Program-made: the position numbers and the translations under genes
Shown here: piece by piece, positions 23,194-28,195 of the stretch
How positions within the stretch are numbered: position 1 is the first letter of the stretch
Layout: the number at the start of each line of letters is the position of its first letter
NCBI GenBank assembly: GCA_023442635.1
Contig: JAEZYR010000005.1
Span: forward strand, 1 to 28,195
DNA from: Bacillota bacterium
GTDB taxonomy: Bacteria > Bacillota > Clostridia > Saccharofermentanales > Fastidiosipilaceae
DNA length: 28,195 nucleotides
Direction: 5' to 3'
Notes under the pieces: model-generated
What the model was told of the DNA's origin: nothing
Database searches by the model: none
What the model saw: the letters and a program-made list of their open reading frames with translations, nothing else

Positions 23194-24210
23194 ATGGCAG
23201 AACTACGTTGGAATCCAATGATTCAAGATTGGGTGATGATCGCATCTCACCGACAAAGTCGCCCACAAATGCCCAAAGACTGGTGTCCATTTTGTCCAGG
23301 TTCAGGCAAAGTACCCGATCATTATGAGGTCTATTGCTATGACAATGATTTTCCAGCGTTATCTCAGACTCCTCCACCCGTTGATCCAGTCGGAACGGAT
23401 CTCTTCCGGACACAGGAGGCTTACGGTAAGTGTGAGGTCATCCTTTACTCACCCCATCACACGCAAACCGTGCCTGAATTGACACCAGAGCATATACGCA
23501 AGCTGGTTGACCTGTGGGTAGAGCGCTTCGAAGCGCTGAGCCAAGATGAACGGGTCAAGTTTGTTTTCATTTTTGAAAATCGCGGTGAAGTGGTAGGCGT
23601 GACGATGCCACATCCACACGGCCAAATTTATGCTTATCCTTTCTTGCCCAAAAAGCTGGAGCTTGAATTGATGGCGGAAAGAGATCACTACCAAAAGACT
23701 GGCCGTTGTCTATTTGAAGACATCCTGCAAGAAGAAGAAAAAAGCGCCCTGCGTATCATCGACCAAGACGAGCACTTTGTTCTATATTTGCCATTTTGGT
23801 CAGAGTATCCTTATGGCGTCCAAATCATGGCCAAGCGACCCGTGGGCACCATTGCAGAACTGACAACAGAAGAGCGGACGAGTTTGGGAAAAATGATTCG
23901 CGATGCAGCTGGTATGTTGGACGCGCTGTTTGACATGAAATTCCCTTACATGATGTGTATGTACAATGCGCCTGTCCACTTGGATGAAGCACAGTGGGAG
24001 GGACTGCCATTTGTGGCGCCTGGTCAACCAGCCTTCCGTTTCCACATTGCTTTTTATCCACCGATGAGGTCAGCGGAAAAAATCAAGTACAATGCATCTA
24101 GCGAGACAGGGGCATGGGCCCACTGTAATACGACCGCACCGGAGCAGATAGCACCTCAACTACGTGAGGCGCTGGAGCGCTATCGAGGAGATGCATGCAA
24201 GCAAGCATAA
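23194..24210 (+). CDS. galT: Galactose-1-phosphate uridylyltransferase
   Basis: The enzyme moves UMP from UDP-glucose to galactose-1-phosphate in the Leloir pathway. The 338-residue protein is a HIT-superfamily GalT. It starts with RWNPMIQDWVMIASHR, has the metal-binding pair Cys31/Cys34 (CPFCPG), and carries the active-site HPHGQ at 140-144 with His142 as the nucleophile. The C-terminal lobe has FHIAFYPPMRS and a final APEQIAPQLREAL helix typical of the family. The ATG at 23194 follows AGGGAGGA at ideal spacing; an upstream in-frame TTG at 23176 is unlikely. No galK or galE lies in the window. The 3' end overlaps the next gene by 16 bases. Confidence 0.94.
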   Translation: MAELRWNPMIQDWVMIASHRQSRPQMPKDWCPFCPGSGKVPDHYEVYCYDNDFPALSQTPPPVDPVGTDLFRTQEAYGKCEVILYSPHHTQTVPELTPEHIRKLVDLWVERFEALSQDERVKFVFIFENRGEVVGVTMPHPHGQIYAYPFLPKKLELELMAERDHYQKTGRCLFEDILQEEEKSALRIIDQDEHFVLYLPFWSEYPYGVQIMAKRPVGTIAELTTEERTSLGKMIRDAAGMLDALFDMKFPYMMCMYNAPVHLDEAQWEGLPFVAPGQPAFRFHIAFYPPMRSAEKIKYNASSETGAWAHCNTTAPEQIAPQLREALERYRGDACKQA

Positions 24211-25484
24211 GGGCAGAAAAGAAATTTTGGCAACGCTGGGGAAGCCTCGTGTTGGCCATCCTGCTTTTGGGGATGTCACTGAGTACTTTGGCCTGCAGCC
24301 GAGAAAAACAGGAGCAAAAACCAGCGGCTTATGGCGCTTACGGCGTCGAAGTCGCTGAGCGTTTTGTGAAGCAATTCCCATACCGCCGGCCCTATACGGA
24401 GCAGGAGCGAGCCGCCAGAGACTTCATTGTGGGGGAGATCAAGGCGCTGGGCTATGAACCTGAGATACAGGCTGTGCCAAGTGCTGGCGACTCTGGCCTT
24501 GAGAGCAGCAATATATTGGTTCATATCCAAGGCGCTGGGTTCTATCGTGATGAAGAACCTCTGCCAGGGCATGATCCACGAGTGGGCGGCCATGCCAGTC
24601 AGCCGACGGAGCCTAATCTAGAGCGACGCGAAGTGCTTATTGTGGCGCACTATGACGATGCGAAGAGCTTAGATGACCAGGAGGCCTTCCCTGACTATGA
24701 CGGCATTCACGAGAGTGGAGCTTCGGTGGGCGTCCTACTGCTCTTTCTGAAAGAGCTGGATCCAAGCGCTCAGCCCTATGACATCACGCTGGCCTTTTTG
24801 GGGGCAGGGAACGATCGCTACCGCGGTGCCGAAGTTTTGCTCGAGAGTTTGGATGAAGCACGGCGGGGGCGTATCGATTGCGTTTTTACAGTCGAGAGCA
24901 TCTATGCTGGTGATAAGCTTTATGGCCATGCAGGACATAATTCGGTCGGCCCACACCGCTACGATATGCGCTACAAGCTATACCAAACGACGGATGTGGC
25001 TCTCGAATATGATTTGAATGGCGAAATTGGCTCAGATCTTCTGACGAACCAGGGTGGCTATCCAGTTCAGGTGCCAGGGCGAGAAGAACCCACGCTCTAC
25101 AGAGAATTTACATTGCGGAACTCCGATTATCGTGTTTTTGATGAGGCTGGTCTGCCTGTCCTCTATTTCGAATCCGCCAACTACAATGTGGACGCTGCCA
25201 ACAAAGTCATTGACTCTATTCACCCCGCTTTTAGCAATACGAGTGGATCTATTTTTGGAACCAATCACGATTCCTTCTCTTTTCTGAAAGAGCAACTGAA
25301 GGGTGGCCAGCTGGAGCTCAGAATCAATACAGTGGCTTTTTTGTTGTTACATGTTCTGCCGAAGGGTACTCGGAATTATCGTTCAGCATCAACTCTGGCT
25401 GCAGAAGCGGTAGACCGCAGCATGGTTAAGAGTCAGCAAGCTAAGAGCAAAGCGAGCAGTAGCTCGACACCAGGCAGCCACTGA
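24195..25484 (+). CDS. Secreted M28-peptidase-like protein with altered metal site (probable lipoprotein)
   Basis: A basic, hydrophobic N-terminus (about 15-33) ends in STLAC, so Cys34 may be lipidated, though the lipobox is imperfect. The rest reads as an M28 aminopeptidase fold: VLIVAHYDDAKS matches the first zinc-ligand strand (His152). HESGASVGVLLL stands for DDNASGVAxLL and DITLAFLGAGNDRYRGAEVLL for the strand that normally ends in GEExGLxGS. SDYRVFDEAGLPVLYF stands for the SDHxxF...GxP segment and GTNHDSF for the last ligand. The Glu-Glu pair is Gly205-Asn206, the bridging Asp is lost or shifted, and the third-ligand Asp is Glu234. Ordinary peptidase activity is doubtful. It starts inside galT (16-base overlap, GAGGAG four bases upstream), so it is co-translated with it. 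Confidence 0.72.
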   Translation: MQASIRAEKKFWQRWGSLVLAILLLGMSLSTLACSREKQEQKPAAYGAYGVEVAERFVKQFPYRRPYTEQERAARDFIVGEIKALGYEPEIQAVPSAGDSGLESSNILVHIQGAGFYRDEEPLPGHDPRVGGHASQPTEPNLERREVLIVAHYDDAKSLDDQEAFPDYDGIHESGASVGVLLLFLKELDPSAQPYDITLAFLGAGNDRYRGAEVLLESLDEARRGRIDCVFTVESIYAGDKLYGHAGHNSVGPHRYDMRYKLYQTTDVALEYDLNGEIGSDLLTNQGGYPVQVPGREEPTLYREFTLRNSDYRVFDEAGLPVLYFESANYNVDAANKVIDSIHPAFSNTSGSIFGTNHDSFSFLKEQLKGGQLELRINTVAFLLLHVLPKGTRNYRSASTLAAEAVDRSMVKSQQAKSKASSSSTPGSH

Positions 25485-25554
25485 TCGACCTGCGCCAACT
25501 AAAGACAAAAGGCTGAAAGCATCGAGAAATGGCAGGGGGCTCAAAGCAGCCACT

Positions 25555-25584
25555 TTGCGAACGGAAACAAGACTAAGGTAGACT
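25555..25584 (+). promoter_or_regulatory. Weak candidate promoter of the NfeD gene
   Basis: TTGCGA (25555-25560) and TAGACT (25579-25584) are 18 bases apart, 31 bases before the ATG. Each matches consensus at four of six positions. Confidence 0.28.
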
Positions 25585-25615
25585 GAAAGCATCCAAGATC
25601 GTAAAGGAGAGGGCT

Positions 25616-26134
25616 ATGTTGCAAGGCTATTTGTTTAACTCAGTGATTCAGCAGTTACCTGTTTTAGCAAGCTCTTGGCTGAATTGGGGAATATGGCTAC
25701 TGGCTGCGATCATTTTTGTCATTGCAGAATTGGCCACGGTGATGCTGGTTAGCGTTTGGTTTGCCGCTGGAGCAGTGATTGCCTTGGTAGTGGCAGCCTT
25801 CGGAGGACCTGTTTGGTTACAAGTGCTTCTCTTTATTCTGAGTTCTTTTGCTTTGTTGGGTTTGACTTGGATTTTCCGAGATCGCTTGGCTATTGGGAAT
25901 AAGGCCTATATTCCCACCAACGCCGATCGTCTTGTGGGTACAGAAGTTGAAGTGATCAAAAAGATTGAAGCCCTCCAAAGCGGAGCCGTGCGTGTCGAAA
26001 AGCAAATTTGGTCAGCTAGAGCTGAGGACAAAAAGGTCATTGAGGTCGGCCAAAGGGTGCGGGTCAGTCGCATCGAGGGCAACCACTTAGTTGTGACAGA
26101 AGCTGCGGTATCCCAGACTGAAGCGGATGCGTAG
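25616..26134 (+). CDS. NfeD-family membrane protein (short form)
   Basis: The 172-residue protein has a hydrophobic N-terminal half with helices at about 24-44, 46-62 and 66-86, including IWLLAAIIFVIAEL. A soluble beta-rich OB-fold domain follows at about 103-165 (LVGTEVEVIKKI ... GQRVRVSRIEGNHLVV). This is the short NfeD1b form without the ClpP-like protease domain. Such proteins are encoded next to, and act with, SPFH/stomatin-like proteins in membrane microdomains; the SPFH gene follows 118 bases downstream. The ATG has AAAGGAGAGG upstream. Confidence 0.92.
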   Translation: MLQGYLFNSVIQQLPVLASSWLNWGIWLLAAIIFVIAELATVMLVSVWFAAGAVIALVVAAFGGPVWLQVLLFILSSFALLGLTWIFRDRLAIGNKAYIPTNADRLVGTEVEVIKKIEALQSGAVRVEKQIWSARAEDKKVIEVGQRVRVSRIEGNHLVVTEAAVSQTEADA

Positions 26135-26170
26135 ACCAGACTTTGCTCAAATTCTGTTCTAAAATCGTCT

Positions 26171-26199
26171 GAAACAGATGGGCTAGATAGTCTTATAAT
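26171..26199 (+). promoter_or_regulatory. Candidate promoter of the SPFH gene
   Basis: A perfect -10 TATAAT (26194-26199) lies 17 bases after a poor -35 (GAAACA, 26171-26176), leaving a leader of about 45 bases before the ATG at 26253. It suggests the SPFH gene can be expressed apart from the NfeD gene. Confidence 0.5.
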
Positions 26200-26252
26200 G
26201 TTGAGGTGATAGGCAGTGAAAAGCAGCTGCCAAGTAGAGGAGGAAGAGCCTT

Positions 26253-27194
26253 ATGAAAGATTTTATAGGCTTGGCCTATGCACACGAGCTGAGCAAGGGG
26301 CCGATCATTGTTTTGATCATCATTGCTTTAATTGTGCTTTTTATCGTGCGGAATATCCGTATTGTCCCACAGGCGCGCAATTATGTGATTGAACGTTTGG
26401 GCGCCTACAAGGAAACATGGGACACAGGCATCCATTTTAAGATCCCCTTTATTGATCGAGTTGCCAAAATTGTATCGATCAAAGAGCAGGTCTTTGATTT
26501 TGCTCCACAAGCTGTGATCACCAAAGACAATGTCACGATGAAAATAGATACCGTTCTTTTTTATCAAATCACAGATTCGAGACTTTATACCTATGGTATT
26601 GAGAATCCCAACATGGCGATTGAGAATCTGACGGCTACAACCTTGCGTAACATTATTGGTGACCTTGAGCTCGATGAAACCTTGACCTCGCGTGATTTGA
26701 TCAATGCCAAGATGCGCGAAATTCTTGACGAAGCGACAGATCCCTGGGGCATCCGCGTTAACCGTGTAGAACTCAAAAATATTCTTCCGCCCAAAGACAT
26801 TCAAGAAGCTATGGAACGCCAGATGAAGGCAGAACGCGAAAAGCGCGAAAGCATCCTGAAGGCGGAAGGTGAGCGAGAAGCTCAGATTCGGGTGGCTGAA
26901 GGTGAAAAAACAGCGGCCATCTTGCGAGCAGATGCTCAAAAAGAAAGTCGCATTCGCCAAGCTACAGGTGAGGCTGAAGCTATCCTCAAAGTCCAAGAGG
27001 CCACTGCACGGGGTTTGCAAATGATCAAGGAAGTTGGGCTTGATCCAGCTGTCATTTCTTTGAGGAGCTTAGAAGCCCTCGAAAGGGTCAGCGAGGGGCA
27101 GGCAACGAAGATCATCATTCCTTCTGAACTGCAGAACTTAGCCGTGCTGGGAACGACACTCAAAGAAATGGCTTCCTCAACCCAAAAGAACTGA
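26253..27194 (+). CDS. SPFH/band-7 stomatin-like membrane protein
   Basis: The 313-residue protein has one N-terminal membrane helix (about 17-32) and an SPFH/band-7 domain (about 34-190) with VPQARNYVIERLGAYKETW, VTMKIDTVLFYQITD and DPWGIRVNRVELKNI. A charged Ala/Glu/Arg heptad-rich coiled coil (about 195-250, repeats of AEGExxAxI) follows, then a C-terminal IIIPSELQNL segment. It is of the QmcA/stomatin type that forms large ring-shaped assemblies on the membrane. The adjacent NfeD protein is its usual partner. AGAGGAGG precedes the ATG. A terminator follows. Confidence 0.95.
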   Translation: MKDFIGLAYAHELSKGPIIVLIIIALIVLFIVRNIRIVPQARNYVIERLGAYKETWDTGIHFKIPFIDRVAKIVSIKEQVFDFAPQAVITKDNVTMKIDTVLFYQITDSRLYTYGIENPNMAIENLTATTLRNIIGDLELDETLTSRDLINAKMREILDEATDPWGIRVNRVELKNILPPKDIQEAMERQMKAEREKRESILKAEGEREAQIRVAEGEKTAAILRADAQKESRIRQATGEAEAILKVQEATARGLQMIKEVGLDPAVISLRSLEALERVSEGQATKIIIPSELQNLAVLGTTLKEMASSTQKN

Positions 27195-27217
27195 TGCATT
27201 AAAGAATGGATGACAGG

Positions 27218-27272
27218 CGAGCTTGTCTAAGCAAAAGCGTGCTTTTGTTCGGGCAAGCTCGTTGTTTATTTT
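27218..27272 (+). terminator. Terminator after the SPFH gene
   Basis: A 21-base imperfect inverted repeat (CGAGCTTG...CAAAAGC / GCTTTTG...CAAGCTCG, with about four mismatched or wobble positions in the middle) is followed by TTGTTTATTTT. It lies 24 bases past the stop. Confidence 0.75.
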
Positions 27273-27293
27273 GACTTAGGGGGCAGCGCTCTT

Positions 27294-28195
27294 GTGATTT
27301 ATGGATTGGAACTCAAAAACTTTGGGCGGCATGCTTATTTCTCGCTAGGTCTCAGAACCCAGGAGTGGCTGAAGCTGCACCGAGCGAGTGCTCAGGAACT
27401 TATGCGCACAATTGAGCAGCAAGTTTTGTTTCCGATGGGGGCTATGACCGTTCTTCTAGGACGCAATGCCGTAGGCAAATCAGCTGTCTTTCGTGCTTTG
27501 AGTTTTTTGAATGTAACCCTAAGAGAGAATTTAGACAAGGCCATCCACCTAACAGCTGAGGGGGATATTCGGAGGCTGCTTAAGGCGGGGGCAGGGGCGA
27601 CTTTCTCTATTGTCGTCTTGCTTGGCGATGCTGAAGCGGGTCAGGCTTATCGGTATCAATTAGCCATAAGGCGCGAGGGTCAGAAGGCCAGCATCGAACA
27701 TGAGAGTCTGTGGCAACTAGCCGGTTTAGCCCCTCAAGATAGGCCTCTGAGTTCTGATGAAAAACTTAAGCTAAACGATTTACAAGCTGATTTACGCCCT
27801 TATTTTGAACACAAGAAAGCACCTGCGTGTCTATTCGAAAGAAGGTCAGGGCAGATTTTTGTGCGACACCAAAAATGTTCGCTTGACCTAGATGAGGCGA
27901 TGAGTTTTTTGACCTGGACTTGCCAAGAGGCAAAAGCGAGTCAAGGGCAGCCTCATTTTTTGGGGGCACAGTTTAGCAGCGAAGAGATGTCGACCTGGAT
28001 AAAGGCCTGCAGCTGGGTGCAGCAGCAATTAGCAACAGCCTTTTTGTGCCGCTTTTTGGAAGAGCTACCCCAAACGCAAAATCGCAGAGAACGAGGCCCG
28101 CAAGTCTCCAAAAAAACAGATTATCCCCGCTTAGCCAATGGCCTGGATGAACGAGCGGAGGATCTGCTCCACTTGCTGCGCCAACAACGCAAGGA
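27294..28195 (+). CDS. AAA-type ATPase, N-terminal part, cut by window edge
   Basis: An unbroken frame of 300 codons runs from a GTG at 27294 to the last base with no stop. It opens VIYGLELKNFGRHAYFSL, the usual first strand of ABC/SMC-like ATPases of the AAA15/AAA21 (OLD-like) group. It has a clear Walker A, GRNAVGKS, at residues 56-63 (FPMGAMTVLLGRNAVGKSAVF). The middle (about 100-260) has FSIVVLLGD and alternating strands but no recognised domain. The signature, Walker B and any effector domain would lie beyond the window. The GTG follows AGGGGG (27278-27283) at ten bases. Members of this group are often anti-phage or stress ATPases, but the visible part cannot decide that. Confidence 0.75.
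   Translation, partial: MIYGLELKNFGRHAYFSLGLRTQEWLKLHRASAQELMRTIEQQVLFPMGAMTVLLGRNAVGKSAVFRALSFLNVTLRENLDKAIHLTAEGDIRRLLKAGAGATFSIVVLLGDAEAGQAYRYQLAIRREGQKASIEHESLWQLAGLAPQDRPLSSDEKLKLNDLQADLRPYFEHKKAPACLFERRSGQIFVRHQKCSLDLDEAMSFLTWTCQEAKASQGQPHFLGAQFSSEEMSTWIKACSWVQQQLATAFLCRFLEELPQTQNRRERGPQVSKKTDYPRLANGLDERAEDLLHLLRQQRK

Noticed and set aside
23027..23413. N-terminal extension of the carboxypeptidase-like frame to 23413
   Set aside because: It would overlap galT on the opposite strand by over 200 bases and place more than 100 unrelated residues before a good signal sequence; the TTG at 23026 with AAAGGAG upstream is better.
25513..25593. Direct repeat CTGAAAGCATC, copies 70 bases apart before the NfeD gene
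   Set aside because: Only 11 bases, two copies, no further extension; too short to call a regulatory or mobile repeat.
26328..27020. A 230-codon open frame opposite the SPFH gene
   Set aside because: Shadow of the regular coiled-coil codons of the SPFH gene; no motif or start signal.
1..28195. tRNA genes, CRISPR arrays, insertion sequences, riboswitches
   Set aside because: Looked for T-loop GGTTCGA contexts, regular short repeats, transposase motifs and structured leaders; none found that could be supported by eye.

Overview
The window looks like chromosomal DNA of an anaerobic, low-GC-phylum bacterium, most likely a clostridium of the Oscillospirales kind. The reasons are strong AGGAGG-type ribosome sites, several TTG/GTG starts, greA next to lysS, a DUF5685 gene beside a cysteine-tailed J-protein, a clostridial J-like membrane protein, and base composition near half G+C by eye. 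The genus cannot be fixed from the sequence. I saw no tRNA, rRNA, CRISPR array, IS element or prophage gene. All but the last partial gene read like stable core or lineage-specific chromosome.

Layout, left to right. 1-3780: the end of guaB (IMP dehydrogenase of the Tritrichomonas foetus type), then greA and lysS, closed by a terminator. 3877-5849: a membrane protein with a J-like head lacking HPD, facing an RsuA-type pseudouridine synthase. 5850-9394: a small polytopic membrane protein overlapping pyruvate kinase by four bases, followed by a class-3 aldehyde dehydrogenase homologue that has lost two catalytic residues. 9585-11246: an HtrA-type membrane serine protease with a strong terminator. 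11373-15695: ferritin (minus strand), divergent from a two-gene heterodimeric ABC exporter. 15762-19042: a bidirectional terminator, then gltX-glnS on the minus strand. 19194-21299: DUF5685 protein, J-protein with a nine-cysteine tail, and a polytopic membrane protein. 21398-23026: a membrane-anchored relative of D-Ala-D-Ala carboxypeptidases with no catalytic motifs. 23194-25484: galT overlapping a secreted M28-peptidase-like protein with a damaged active site. 25616-27272: an NfeD protein and an SPFH/stomatin-like protein. 27294-end: the first 300 codons of an AAA-type ATPase that runs off the window.

Two themes stand out. First, enzyme folds kept without their usual catalytic residues occur repeatedly: the ALDH homologue, the DD-carboxypeptidase homologue, the M28 homologue and one of the two ABC nucleotide sites. 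Three of these are complete, well-translated genes that look maintained rather than decayed. Second, the DUF5685 / J-protein / membrane-protein run is a compact module of unknown job. The DUF5685 protein carries two aspartate-rich motifs, spaced and worded like those of squalene/phytoene synthases. I consider this module and the pseudo-carboxypeptidase the best candidates for undescribed biology here. All family assignments were made by reading motifs, with no database search.
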